Origin: Calonectria ilicicola
Taxonomy: Eukaryota > Ascomycota > Sordariomycetes > Hypocreales > Nectriaceae
Length of the DNA stretch: 64,000 nucleotides
Assembly: GCA_020809705.1 (NCBI GenBank)
Contig: CP085832.1
Span: 930,001-994,000, forward strand
Reading direction: 5' to 3'
The position numbers and the translations under genes were made by a program. Positions 1 through 12,233 of the stretch are shown here, one piece after another. Under the pieces are notes generated by a model. It saw only the letters and a list, made by a program, of their open reading frames with translations. It was not told the origin of the DNA and searched no databases. Numbering within the stretch: position 1 is the stretch's first letter; each line of letters begins with the position of its first letter.

Positions 1-1211
1 TGGGTCGTAGGAAATCTGAGAATGGAAGCGCACCATCCCTCGAGAAAGCCCACATCTGTCTTGACGATGCCACTAAGATAGATGCGCCCATGAGATACTG
101 ACAAAGGAATAGAACAACCATGAAGCCAACAGCGCCAGACTTTCCCAGGGCATCGTAGTATATCTGTGCCATAGGTTGACCGAAAGATGAGTTGAGAACG
201 TTGGAGATGTTAGGATCCATTGTGTTGGCAATGACGATTAAAACAATGAATCCCACTCCCCAGCACATGCCAATGGACGATAAAATGCCAATGGGGACCG
301 CTTTAGAGGCGTTGGAAGCCTCTTCGGAAATGTGAACACATGAATCAAAGGCGCCAATAGTCCAGATAGCGCTTAGCCACGCCAGCATAAAAGTCCATCC
401 TTTGGGCCAGGTGGACAAGTTTTCAATATCGGTGAACATGAAGGATCCATCATTCCGAAGTTTACCGCGACCCACCGGGAGAGCAATAATGGTCGCCAAG
501 ATTAGAGCAAGTTGCTAGACGTTCTATTAGCCAATGTTCCATACGAGGAAAAACAGATTTTGGGGAATGACGGACCATGAAGGAGGAGAATGTCTGTAGT
601 TTGTTCATGATTTTCTGTGAGAATGTCACGAGCAAGCCGTGTGAGATTACAGTGCCAAGAAACACCGCATATGTGATGTTTGATGTAACCTCATATTCTC
701 CATCAGTAGCAATGACGACCACGCTAAGCAGCATCAATGCGAATCCGTAGTCGATTGAGCATAGCCCGCCTACTAGACCTAGACTGTTGCTGTAGCCTAC
801 CAGAAAGCACAAATAGTTCCTCCATTTTTCTGAGCTAAAGTGATGCGTCCACCAGTACAAGCCACCGCTTGTCGGCCATGCAGAACCCAGATCGGCCATG
901 GCCAGTCCGACTACGAAGATGCAGCCGCTAGCCAGGAACCACGACCACACCATGCCCCCAGGTCCAGCAGGGATGGAAAATGCGAGTGTGCTGGCAATAG
1001 AAGGCAACAGACCCATGATTGAGAAGGCGATGCCGAAAACCTCAAGGGTAGAGAAGCTTCGCTTCAGCTCCTGCTTATACCCCATCTTTGCCAAGAGCTC
1101 GGCGTCAGCTTCGTTGGCCAGCACCTCGCCTCCATCCTTGGAATGTGAGCGTGCATGGTGCTGCGGCGCCTCGACGTCGACTGGCTGTTTGATGTCGTCA
1201 GTGGCAGACAT
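1..1211 (-). CDS. amino-acid/GABA-type permease (APC family), 3' part beyond left edge
   Basis: This is the N-terminal half of an amino acid-polyamine-organocation permease of the fungal Uga4/GABA-permease type, a plasma-membrane proton-coupled importer. The start at 1211 gives a hydrophilic N-terminus (about 45 residues), then the family signature GYKQELKRSFS followed by a first helix containing GLLPSIA. Further helices carry the motifs ADLGSAWPTSGGLYWW and VGYSNSLG. A 61-nt intron at 515-575 (donor GTCCGT, acceptor CTAG, phase 0) restores the frame; the second exon reads on to base 1 with SEEASNASKAVP and SRQMWAFSRDGALP, both typical of the family. The stop lies outside the window. It is a paralogue of the permease at 60762-62876. 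The substrate (GABA, other amino acid, choline or polyamine) cannot be fixed from sequence. Confidence 0.9.
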
Positions 1212-2727
1212 TTTATAAACTTGAACCTAGAGGAGGCTGGTGATGGGCCACTCTGTTGGCCAGGCGTTGGGAGGCAATTCTAGCAAGGGCGTCAGAAATT
1301 GAACCAGAAAAAAAGTGAAATGACGATGGAATGACGGAGATGCGGCACCTGTCAGATAATTGCGTGCAAAGTTAGCTTTGTCTCAGACTTAAGAGCAGCA
1401 AGACCCGCAATAACAAAACAAAGACGCAAATATTGTCGACAGATTCCAATGAGAGGAAACCCGAGGGAGTGGATCATCGACTTGGCTTCCGTCAACACAG
1501 ATCTCGGATTGCGATTCTGCTGGGATGACATAGATAAGAACCCTGGCAAAGAAGCTGAAAAGGATAGATTTGAACAGGCGTACAGTACCAAACACAGTGA
1601 TAATTGGGCAACGTAGCACCATGGTGCCACTAGGGCGCGATAAAGCAAATAGATGCATGCTGTGATTGGCGGGTGGCGTCCTGCTAATCGCCTCAATGTC
1701 GCAAGCTTTGATAACGGAGAGGACAACCGGGCAAGTGGATGCGTAGTACTTGGTGTTAGCCGTAGAAAACCCCCAGCCGGGTCCGGTTAGGACGGCTTCG
1801 CTGATAGCCAAATTGGCCGTAGTGGCTGCTATTCCATGCCGCCCCCTCACTTTCCGCTGTTGCATTCCGACCCCTGCGGCCGGATCAACCACCCACGTGA
1901 TATATCTGACTGTAACGCGGGGAGGGAGCGATGAGGGCGTCGCGGGCCAGCGGCCATTATGGACTTATCTAGAGCTGGTAAGTCTAAAAGGAAAATGCTA
2001 AGACAAGGAGAAGAGGTGCAGGGATCTATTGGCACCAACAAAACTCATCAGCTGTCATGTATGTAGAACGCCACTATCACGCGTATGATCTCTTAACAGT
2101 TCTAATCTGTATGCAGCCCCCGGCTGGGATGTTCCATGATTAACCAAAGAATAGATACGGAATTAATTCAATGCACCGGGTATTGCCCATCGATTTAGCT
2201 ACCTGTTTGCGCGCGCTATTTGGAATGGGGTTTTCTCAATACGTGTGAATGAATTGATAAGCAATTAAATATTGCTACTCATCTTGCTGCGTCTAAATGA
2301 CTTGCATAATTGGGACAAGTTTCGCACAAGTGTCATTGGCTCTTGTGACGCCGTCTCTACCTTAGTTGATATGTTAATGACTAAATTAGGCTGTGCATGA
2401 ACGGCAAGTGTAGGCTAATTGGTAGCCCCTTGCTGTTGAGCCGCTTCAAAACAGACGCAGTTTTGAACCATCGAAATTGGTGACATACGCAGTGCGCTGC
2501 AAAAGCAATTTTGTTGCTGCGCACAAGGTCAGGTAGGCCAATTCGCCTTTTTTATTGATGGTGGCATATATGTATTAAAGAGGTAATTATGACTATTTTT
2601 TAATACTTTTGCAGAAATGGAACAACCAGGTGTTTGACCTCTCAGCTTTGCTTCCAACCAAATATGGCCAATTGACCTTGACCAACGAAAGATTGCCTAT
2701 CTCTTATTGAGATAAGGGTTTGAAGGG
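1212..2727. other. gene-free interval
   Basis: The interval is the presumed promoter of the left-edge permease plus the downstream flank of the decayed threonine-rich gene. Open frames near 1352-1892 have no recognisable domain and no plausible splice context. I see no RNA gene. Confidence 0.5.
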
Positions 2728-4168
2728 TTAATCAAACACACCGCATGGCCCTTGAAAATAATAGGAATCTGGCGCCATAATACCGGGAGTGTTCTCAATG
2801 TATCGCTGTCCATTGGGACAATAGCTGTTGCTGCAACTGGGAGGACCTGGCTTGACTTTATACACCCAACACTTCTGATAGTCTGGGCCATTAAAAGGAA
2901 ATAAGCACAGCTTTCGTTATCAAAACAAAACCGACAACATTCCTCTTTGGTCATTGGGCTATCATCATTCACCATCTGAAATTGGTCCTCGTTTATAGCC
3001 CGTACTACGGCCGGTTGCTGCCATTGACTTAAGTTATCACAAGGATGAGCGGTGACATCTGCAGCCTTGATAGTAGTGGTAGTTGTCAAAGACAAAGATG
3101 TGGTTTTAGTTGCAGTCTTGGCAGATGTTATGGTGTCTACTTGGGTTGCGATAACTGTGGTGAGAACATGCTTGGTTTGTGTGCTTGTGTGTGTAATGGT
3201 GACGGTGGTCTCCGGCGCGTATCGAGTTTGACCGTTAGCATGCTTGGTGACAGTAATTGTTCTAGTGACGGTAGGAGTTTGGTGTCCCGTCTTGTAGACA
3301 ATCTGTGCGGAGGGCGACTGGATGGTGATTGTGGATGTCTTGGTCTTCTGCGCCGCCTTGGTAGTGAGGAAGCATGCTGAAAACTAGTTAGAACTTCGTT
3401 AAACGTATCATCCTTACTGAAAAATAACCTCTAGCACATAGAAGGCAAAGGCCCATCATGGCCACCACGTTTCAACATGCCACGCTTCCTTGGGACCAAC
3501 ACAGGGGTATAGTCTGGTGATACCCAGGGAACAGTGTTTGTGGACGTGACGGTGCTATCCAGGCATGTGAGCTATGTAAATGATCCGTATTATCATAATG
3601 CTCACTCGATGGAGAAACTTGTTTCATCTTTAGTTGTAGTTTTAGTTTCCGCGACGGTTTCGTGGTGTGTCGATGTAGTTTTATCAACTTTAGTAATCGT
3701 TTTGACAGTTGTTCTCGTTGCTGTGAGCGTGGTTACCGGTTGAGGGGCGCTGATAATGCAACAAGTCAGTACACAATACACAGAATGAAACTTAAACTTG
3801 ATGAATAAGTTGCTCATAGTTTGTCGGTCATGGTGATGGTTTTCGTAATTTTCTCCGTAGCCGCCGGGGGCTGAATAGTCCGAGTAATGTGGTTAGTCAC
3901 GTAAGCCGTGTCCGTGGATGTGATAGTCTTTGCTGGAGGCTGGCATGTTGACAGTTGGATATGTCTCTCAGCTGTGAAATAAGCCGGTTAGAATGTAGTG
4001 CGACTCAAGCCTAGGTTTCAAATGCACACCAATGAGATTTTGACAATCTTGGGCATCTTTTTTGGACGCATATTTGCAGTGGGGCGATGGACTGCCACAA
4101 GCTGGGAGCGAGTACCCAGTGGCCGTGGCCGTGGCCGCAAAAAGGGCAATGAATTGAGGGAACTTCAT
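2728..4168 (-). pseudogene. decayed Thr-rich secreted protein with Cys-rich (apple/PAN-like) C-terminus
   Basis: The start at 4168 gives a signal peptide (MKFPQFIALFAATATATG) followed by a Cys-containing segment. A phase-1 intron with acceptor TTTCACAG leads into Thr/Val repeats (TITSTDTAYVT, TVTRTITVTKH, TTVTITHTST) with a KR Kex2-like site. The C-terminus has KEECCRFC and then, in a different frame, KCWVYK and SNSYCPNG, ending at a TAA at 2728. Three joints do not work cleanly. Around 3750-3830 no GT donor gives the needed phase. Near 3375-3450 no good donor links the exons. Near 2895-2920 the Cys-rich domain changes frame within about 25 nt, too short for an intron. I therefore read it as a degenerate paralogue of the intact gene at 21926-23084. 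An assembly error or an unrecognised splice pattern, or two separate genes, are alternatives. Confidence 0.55.
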
Positions 4169-5102
4169 TGCTTCCGTCAGAATTGGGACAAACACTTGAT
4201 TTGAGCAGGGGAATGGCATTGGAGCTGGACACATCTTTATTTTACTTTTAGGTGGCTGCTCGTGATGGTGTTGCTTGCTGCTAACGTTAAATCAAGCTCA
4301 CTATGAAGACGCCACAAACCACAGGTACAGGATAGTCTCAGGGCAACTATAAGCTACTGTGGTCTAGAACCCTTTTTCTAACACGCCGTCAGAGATTCTT
4401 GCATCTAAATTAATAGTGCGCGACCCCCTGAATAAAAAGGAAATCACAACTAAGTGTCAAGTGATTGTCCGCGACAGAAGTCTAGATGTCTTCGAATAAT
4501 CGATCAGTTGATCACAGAATGCGTAGCCGATCCCAAACCAATCCATTTCATCAAGCAATCCGATGCAAGACTGTATACTGCGTCAACGATGGTCGCTTCG
4601 CTTACGCACTTTGGATGGCACAATGTCTCCTAGTTGGTCTAAATTATGTTTAATTTTACGACTGTTGAGCATTAGCCCAAAAGATGGCTGGCACCGAGTT
4701 GGCGCTCAGCTATAATGGCCATGGCGCCGCGGGGGTCTTCACTTGAAGCTAATTGGTAAATTAAGTACGCAGATGCAATGTCAACGCAATCGAGTCAAGC
4801 GGGGGCAGCTATCTTGAGCATGAATATCCACATTTCCAATATCACTTTCTAAGGACGCCTTTTAGACAGACTTCGAGGTGGTTAAAATATATTCTGGTTA
4901 AATTAATATTATTTTACTTCGAGTAATAGAAGAATGCGGCGTTATCTAAAACTCATCTCTGCATGTGAACACCCTTTGGCTAACAATCGATCCCTGTTGC
5001 AGTAGCTAGACTGACAAACTAGCGTGTAGTGCTCCATAATGCTGCTGCTAGGCCATAGGTTTTGTTGAAACAATCTAGTATCGAGAGTGTAACTTGGAGT
5101 AT
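4169..5102. other. gene-free interval
   Basis: AT-rich DNA between the decayed secreted-protein gene and the 3' end of the tannase gene. No coding region or RNA gene was recognised. Confidence 0.5.
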
Positions 5103-6938
5103 CTAGTAGACAGCCTGCAGAAAAGCGTCAAGTTCTGGCAAGAAAACCTGTACAGAAGTGGCGTTTTCGCAAACCATTGTATTGTTGTCTTTCCAGTAAG
5201 GGCGGAGAGGAAATGTGCAAATATTTTGGACTTCACCCTCATTATCGCCCGACTCGACCGTGGCGTTGATGGTAGTGGGAACGACACCATTTTCAACCCA
5301 CTGAATAATATGGTTGAAGTTGTCCCGAGGGAAGCCGGCATTGGGTTGTTCGCTGTTTGTGGCGCAATGGGCAGCTCCAGGGACGAGCTAGAAGCGGTAC
5401 CACTCATTCAATTTCTCATTGCCTTCATTGAATGACAGGTCCGGGTACATGACTTTACGCACACTTTCGTGATAGCGCATCGAGCCCTGTGGTGGAATGC
5501 TTGTATCAGCCTCGCCATGGAAATGCAGCAGACGGCCACCCTTTTCCAAGAAAGGTGACAGATCGGGCAATGTTGTCTGGAGAGAGTCCATGTCCTTGTC
5601 CATCCCGTATATCATCCAGCCTTTAAGATCGTCCTTGGTTACCGAGGACAAGTCCAAAGAGCTAACATTTTGCCAGTTAAGCATCTTCGTCACCCATTCA
5701 CCGTTGCTATTGGGATTGGTGATTGTCCAGCTATCAGTATCACTGTCGTAAATCGTCGTGTCGCCAAACCCGGAAGCGTAGAGGAACGGGAAGTAAACTA
5801 AGCGGCCATCTGAATCTTTCTATAAATTCAGTTAGCTTAACAAGAATAATAACATAGTGGAAGATTTGATACTAACCAAGCCACTCATGAGGTCCTCAAG
5901 AACCTTCACATCATCTGCTGTGAATGTGCCGTTTTGGGCAGGAGTAAACGAAGTAAATTGTCTCTTCACCTTCCCATAGCCTAGGCCAAGGCTACTAGTG
6001 GAACTGGCAGCGCAGGAGTATGATTTGCCAAGCATCGAAGAGACGTTAAAGTTCTGGGCACATAGATCGCTTCGAGCGACAACACCATCCATCTTCCCAT
6101 CCAAGACATCACATGCGTTAATTGTTGCATTGATGAATGTTTCAAATACGCATGATGGAGGGTAATAGCCGATGGTCTGGATTTGAACGGGTGAGGCAAT
6201 ATGGTTGACCTGCTGCTGGCCATAACGCATGGCCGGGGCACCTGCAATAATACCGTCATACAACTCAGGAGCTCGCTGTACCTGAGACATAGCCTCTCGA
6301 CCGCCCTCGGAACAGCCAATGAAGTATGTATAGAGTTGGCTGCTGTTGGCAGTAGTATTGCTGCTACTAACGCCAAACACATTATCCGCAAATGCTTTGC
6401 CGATTTGTGTCATCTCCGCAATTGCTTGATAACCCCAGTTATAAATAGCAGGCCAATTTGCGGTTCCGTTTCCCAGGATCACGACATCGTCAAAGTCCGT
6501 ACCACCCCAGTATGGAAATCCGGCATCGGTATATCCTGTGACAGCGCCGAAAGCGAGACCGCCGGTCATATCAGCACCACCCGAACCATTGTTGATGGTA
6601 TATGCTGCTCCTCCCGTTGCAAGGAAGCGGTTCTGAAAGTTTTCAGGACTAGGAAGATAATAACTAACGACAATCTGGTCATCCTGGTTCTGATGACTGT
6701 AAGAGAACGTGACCTCACAAAAGTCAACTGTTACATCATTCCAGAAAGTGGCGTCTGTAACGGAGTAATTGTAATAAGAGGCAACAGTTACGGAACTGTC
6801 ATCTATAATGATACCCTCTGGGATATCATCATCGGATGTTGGTAGGACCGATTGAAGATATGTCGTGGAACAGATTGAGCTCAATGGCACAGCCGCCACA
6901 ACGCTACCAGTAGCGATTGCAATCACGAGACTGCGCAT
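5103..6938 (-). pseudogene. tannase/feruloyl esterase with in-frame TAG before the catalytic His
   Basis: This encodes a secreted serine esterase of the tannase/feruloyl esterase family, which cleaves gallate or hydroxycinnamate esters outside the cell. Exon 1 (5877-6938) starts with a signal peptide (MRSLVIAIATGSVVAAVP) and holds the nucleophile motif GCSEGGREAM. A phase-0 intron, GTTAGT...TATAG at 5820-5876, leads to exon 2 with the acid motif HGEADTSIPP. At 5388-5390 (codon 498) the frame meets TAG, directly before LVPGAAHC, which carries the catalytic His and the Cys of the CS-D-HC motif. The same frame then continues for 94 codons, with PFPRDN-type residues and IIQWVENG, to a second TAG at 5103. 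Without read-through the enzyme would lack its His and be inactive. It could be a recent nonsense allele, a leaky stop (UAG followed by C), or a base-call error. Confidence 0.85.
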
Positions 6939-8380
6939 TGTAGTAAGGGGATGAGAATAAGCTCCAGAATTTTGCTACCCAGAGCTTCAACACTTTCGAG
7001 ATGATGGATAATGCAGGTACCAGTAGAATAGATAGGCTATAACATCTATTAAGTACTCTACGGGTATGGCTGTTGCTACCCGCCGCGTCAGTAAAGGAAG
7101 ATCTACGTTCAGTTCTCCACAACTACGGCCGGGGAACCCCTGTCTAACGCGTATTAGATGTACCGTAAGCCACGGAGCTCCAAATCAAGGAAATAACAGT
7201 TGCCTAGTTCTACCCAAATTATGATGGCCAAAGCTCTATTTGTGGAAGCTTGATCCTTCTTCGCAACGTACGATATCGAAGCATTCTAATGAAGTTGCAT
7301 TTAGATTCATGGTTCATGTATAATAGATATTAATCTCGCAGTCATACAAGCCCTTTTTGAGGTACTTTTACGGTCTAAAAAGAGGTACCCGTCTGTTGCC
7401 TGACAGCATTTGAGCGGCTGCACCGTTTATAAGGTGAATAAGGAAAAGCAAGCCAACCTATCCCTTATCACTCTTCAAAGTTTAATTCGTTGCATACTCT
7501 TTTGATGTACCATATATTCAATGTCACCAAAGTTCTCTCTGCATCTCCTCACACAAAAACCCTGGAGTGATGAACCCAAAATTATGTGACAGACGTTGTC
7601 CAGCTACAAGAAATCTTGCCAGCTAAACTGCCGCCAAGATTCGTTACCACAATATATTTGACTTTTTCACTCGAATCACTCGGATCATATTGTGGAAGTT
7701 TAGCGCAATATCATCTTCCGCTTTTTCCGTATTTAATAATCAACTCACGCGGCCCGCAACACCCTTGCAAAAGTTGAGGACCCTGCGCCCCCGGATGACA
7801 GTGGCCCGATTGGAGAAAATATTCTTCGTCATGTGGGTCTTGGTGTTGTAGAGATTAATTCCCCGACACAATCCCTCCCCCAGACACCGACGGCGATTAT
7901 TGTACGTTCGGACTTTAGCGATACAACTCGATTTTTTTTTTAAAAAATCAGAATCTCTACCTGTTGAGGAATGCCAAAACTCTATTTTCATGAAATTATT
8001 GACCTTTTCTTTTTAGCCAAGTTGTTGTGACCACTCAAACGCCAGATGCACGAATTATCATAACACCAATGCGATGGTTGATTTAAGAACCTCAGAATTG
8101 ATATGTTGATGACATAAAGAGTATCATTTCTACAATATTATGCACCACATTTAAACACAAACCCCAACTACTTTGAGCTTTGCCTGATGTTCTAGGTCTA
8201 TCTGTTGTGCTGGGACCGCCCAGTCCGTGCATGGTTCTCATTTCTCCCAAGGCAACAAGAGCAACAACAGCATCGCTGACAGGTCATCGCAACCATTTGA
8301 GAAGCATCAATGCAACTATATTTTTATATCAAAGCCAAGAAAGAAAGTAATGGAGCAAGCTATAAAAATCATAATAGTCT
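6939..8380. other. gene-free interval
   Basis: AT-rich sequence between the tannase start and the 3' end of the HET gene. It should contain the tannase promoter. I see no further gene, repeat or RNA. Confidence 0.5.
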
Positions 8381-10741
8381 TCAGTGGAGCACGTACTTTT
8401 TTAAGTTTCTTTTCCCTTCTTTCCAATGTTCAGCAGCTCTCCCAGTCATGTAGCCGTGAATGTAAACATCGCCCACGAAGCGATACTCATCACTAGCCCC
8501 CTCGGGTCTTAGCAATATGGGAGTTGAGCATCCTAAAGGCACAACAACCTGGTCTCCAGGAAGCATGAAACCTGTGCCCATTCCAAGTCGAGATTCCTGC
8601 GTGATGCAAAAGCTTCTGCCCATCATTCCATCGCCAAAGTGCTTTTGCAAATATTCCCTTCGATCTGATGACTTAATGTCAATATTGGCGTTGAGATATT
8701 TGTACAAAGTTTCGTCCAGTGGAAGGTATGGTAGCCTCTCGCGAAGTAGGTTGGCGAATAAATTGTAGCAGCATATCAGCCATTCTCTTGGGCTATGTGT
8801 TGCTGGGACGTGCCCAAGACTTAAGGTCGCAGCAAAGTCTTCCTGGATGACAGCCAAGTAGTCAACACCTTCATTGCTGAAATTCTCAAGTACCAATGCC
8901 CTCCAGTGTAAGAAGGCCATGAGATAATCCCCCAGATTGCACAGGGTACCAACTGCAACTCCTTTTATTTTGATTTCATCAAGTGGAATCGCCAAAATTT
9001 CCAACTTATTCAGCCTTTGATCCAGGAATTTGCAACGAGCTTTCGTGGAACCAGCTGCTGAAAAGTCATATTTTTGGCCCAATGATGTTGTTTGAGGAAT
9101 ATGTGACCAATCTGGGACAAATGATGGTAGGCTGTGTGGGCCTGTATGCATTGGAAAGTGAATAGCTTCGCAAATGACATCTAACCTCTGTGTAGTCTTG
9201 AGAAGGTAATCAACAATCTCGGTATAAACGTCCTTTACTGAGAGGGTATAGTCGGCACGGAATTCATTGCGTATGTCCGTGGGTAAGACACCGAGAATTC
9301 CGAAGAATTTATCCTTGGCATCTGATGCAAGTTTTCTTCGGTTTACCCGCATGATGTCAAGTAACACATCGTCGCTTTCGTCCATGTATACTCCAAGATC
9401 GGGAAAGCTAGCTGGGCCTTGGTGGATCAAGACTTGAGTATGGCTAAACTGTTCTGGTGAGGCGGCTAACAATTTCTTATCAATATGCTCGTTCTTGAAT
9501 GATAGGCGATCGCGATATTGGTTGAATATATTCGATGCGACCTGGTATGTGTCCCATGGAACTTTGGTCGATCCACAATAGACCACGATATTCCTAGCAT
9601 AAAAGATCTCTTGGGCAACCCAGAGTCGTCTCCAATAGTCTCGTTTGAAAAGGGATACCACAGCCATGAGATCTCCGTTAGTTATACCAAAACTCAAAAG
9701 GCCAGGGGTCTTTTGCGGGTATTTAGCCTGTACGGCCACCTCACGAAGAAAGTCCACAGCTCTTAAACTATCCTCTGCTTCAAAACCTAGCCATACAGCT
9801 ACAGAGTCAGCATTAGAGTAAATGTTTGGCATAAGTTGAATCTGCTGAGCCCGCTCAACACCGTCGCGTTGGTTGATAGATAGGGCATCCGCCCATACCA
9901 ACACAGATCTTTCCCTTTGACGAAGCGCTTCAAAGGCACCATGGAGGCTGACGGAGATGGATATCGAGGACCCTTCAACCTCAATCTTGCGAGTATCTCC
10001 CGCATCTCCCCAAGCATAAGAGACTGCCACATATGGAGGAGGGTCTTCAATGGATACGTGAATAATCTCACATTTGATCATCGTTTTTCTTTCAGGAAGG
10101 ATTCTGATCAATCTGATAGATAGATCCTGGAGGGGCCTATACCAATACGATTCATCGCCACCAGTTGAGATCGTCAATGCGTTGGAGGAAGTCTCATCTC
10201 CCCAGTCATCACTGGTTGCTTTCTGAACGAACCTCGCCGGCTTGGAGCCTCTATCACTCTTTGAACGGTGTAGCATTGTAGGCGCAACACCGCGAACTAC
10301 GTTCTTTCCCTGGTAAGTAGGAGATAGTAGATCTTGTTCGCTGTCTTGTTCTGAATGCGCTGGTGTGCGATACCATGGGCTTGTGGGGGATGAAGCCATT
10401 CTGCGATGTTCGAGTGGTCTTGTCTCCCTAGCCGAGTCCGGGGTGACAATATAAGGCGAAGGTGCCTGACGCTTCTGGAGAGGGTTTTCCCGCACATTGA
10501 CGCGAGGAGGCGAAGGAACTCGCGCAAATTCCGACACCTTTTTAACTCGCTGAGGGTATTCCCCAGAGGATAGCCTTCTCTCGGCTCGCGGCGGTGATGG
10601 AACCAGAGGGTCTGATTTGTATCTACCATCCGCGGAACGATTTCGATGCCCGCCTTGAGGGGCTTGAGGCGGGACCAGATGGTATTCAGGCCCTTGAGGC
10701 GAAGGCCGGATGTGGATGCGACCGTATCTTTCATCAGCCAT
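8381..10741 (-). CDS. HET-domain (heterokaryon incompatibility) protein
   Basis: This is a single-exon protein of 786 residues. Residues 1-235 are polar, rich in Pro, Ser and Arg (repeated PSPPR motifs) and probably disordered. The HET domain begins near residue 236 with PPYVAVSYAWGD, continues with VWADALSINQRD and NIYSNADSVAVWLG, and then LWVAQEIFYARNIVVYCG, the three classical HET blocks. The remaining 390 residues are ordinary globular sequence typical of long HET proteins and end in a basic tail. HET proteins trigger cell death on non-self recognition after hyphal fusion; the HET domain has TIR-like fold relatives. No NACHT, ankyrin or WD partner is fused to it. Which allele or ligand it senses is unknown. 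Confidence 0.92.
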   Translation of the reverse strand: MADERYGRIHIRPSPQGPEYHLVPPQAPQGGHRNRSADGRYKSDPLVPSPPRAERRLSSGEYPQRVKKVSEFARVPSPPRVNVRENPLQKRQAPSPYIVTPDSARETRPLEHRRMASSPTSPWYRTPAHSEQDSEQDLLSPTYQGKNVVRGVAPTMLHRSKSDRGSKPARFVQKATSDDWGDETSSNALTISTGGDESYWYRPLQDLSIRLIRILPERKTMIKCEIIHVSIEDPPPYVAVSYAWGDAGDTRKIEVEGSSISISVSLHGAFEALRQRERSVLVWADALSINQRDGVERAQQIQLMPNIYSNADSVAVWLGFEAEDSLRAVDFLREVAVQAKYPQKTPGLLSFGITNGDLMAVVSLFKRDYWRRLWVAQEIFYARNIVVYCGSTKVPWDTYQVASNIFNQYRDRLSFKNEHIDKKLLAASPEQFSHTQVLIHQGPASFPDLGVYMDESDDVLLDIMRVNRRKLASDAKDKFFGILGVLPTDIRNEFRADYTLSVKDVYTEIVDYLLKTTQRLDVICEAIHFPMHTGPHSLPSFVPDWSHIPQTTSLGQKYDFSAAGSTKARCKFLDQRLNKLEILAIPLDEIKIKGVAVGTLCNLGDYLMAFLHWRALVLENFSNEGVDYLAVIQEDFAATLSLGHVPATHSPREWLICCYNLFANLLRERLPYLPLDETLYKYLNANIDIKSSDRREYLQKHFGDGMMGRSFCITQESRLGMGTGFMLPGDQVVVPLGCSTPILLRPEGASDEYRFVGDVYIHGYMTGRAAEHWKEGKRNLKKYVLH

Positions 10742-12233
10742 TTTGACTGGCAGGAGTCTGAACTGAGGGCTTGCAAGATATCTGGCCTGCTGCTGGTCTT
10801 ATCAAAAGAATTGTTTGGCTTGATTCAGTTTTTGTCAGGCCGTCAGCCTAGTGTGGGGTGGCGTCGAGCGGGGGCAACAAAAATGGCCCCCAACACAGAA
10901 GGACATGCGTGCAATGAAATATCAGAACATGACCCACCCAAGGAGGTCTAAGTTGAGGCATTTGAAGGTTGATGAATAAAAATGATATCGCTTGAGAAGG
11001 AGAGTTTGAGTTGTTCAATTGCCTAGAACTAGGATTAAAATATTGCTTTTATCTTTGGGTGATGATTTGGATCTAGGGTAGGTATCTGTTGTGACCAAGT
11101 AGCAACATTGATTAACCAAAGACTCTTATCATTTTACGCCTTTGGGGTACTTAAACTGACCTCTGGAGGGTAGTGGGCTCTAGAGTAGGATAACTATTCG
11201 TGGAGTAAGTTCAACTCTTATGACGCGGATATATCTTCCATAAAATTTCCGACAAAATGTGTCTGCTTCTGTGCGTAAGTACAGAAACTGTGAAGACACT
11301 CATTTTAGTGCAAACGAGTTCCAAGAAACAAATGTTCGTACGACGCCAAGCATTTCATTTTCACCAACTTTTTATCAATTTCAGAGATTCTGAATCATAC
11401 CGCGAGGCCTCTTGGACAATGATATTTCCGGCCTGAGACCTTTTTCACATGTATGCTTATCTTGGAAATAGTTATTTCTACCACTTGCGCGCTGGATTTA
11501 TATTGAAGGCGTATATTGGTCTTAATTTGTCGACGATACGTAGTTTGTCAATCAATCCAAGTAAACGACCGCAAGCGGAGCAGAAGAAAAGTAAGAAAAT
11601 CGTAGGAGAGACGAAGTAAAAGCACTCCCCCCCCAAGTATGCATTGCTCTCTTGAAATAATCCAAATGGCAATCATTAATTTTACAGGGAAAATATTATT
11701 GCACTGCCTTGTATTGTAAATTGCTTTGCACACTTATCGTAAGTCTTCGAAACTAAATAGCCCATGGCGGAATCTTCAGACCTTGTTAGCTAGTGCATGC
11801 CAAATTTATTGAACGCGGAAATTCTTGCAGTCACATGACCTTTCATACCTATTGCACAAAGATCACACAAAAACTTAGATGGGGGTACTCACGCCTAAGA
11901 ACAGAATTGACTGCTCGCTTCATTAGCGGGGCGCGATGACATATTCAACGTTCGCTGGCTTGTGACGGAAAACCCGTTAAGACACGGAACATCCGTGTCT
12001 TAGTCATGCGGTACGTCCTTCTGAGGCAAAGGCGCATGAGTCAAGGGCCCCGCACATCATTCACTGGAGTTTTGCTTTGGGCCAGCAAAGAAAGGACCAA
12101 TTATGTCTGGAGATACAGCTGACTGGAATAATGACTAAGTAGAGTCTTGGACGATCCTTCGTCAGCCGGGATCTGTATCAAATCGAACTGATCAGCTTTC
12201 CTTTTCTTGCTGGCGATAGCTGCTCCGTGGAAA
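10742..12233. other. divergent intergenic region
   Basis: The 1.5-kb space between the divergent HET gene (-) and the Zn2Cys6 gene (+) must hold both promoters. Short frames near 11478-11733 look non-coding. I see no RNA gene or repeat. Confidence 0.5.

Noticed and set aside
3045..3380. Plus-strand Cys/Gly-rich frame starting MSGDICSLDSSG
   Set aside because: It is the antisense shadow of the Thr-rich repeats on the minus strand.
5388..5420. Intron ending at the tannase TAG (TTCTAG as acceptor)
   Set aside because: Any upstream donor would delete the conserved NEWYRF region, so splicing does not explain the stop.
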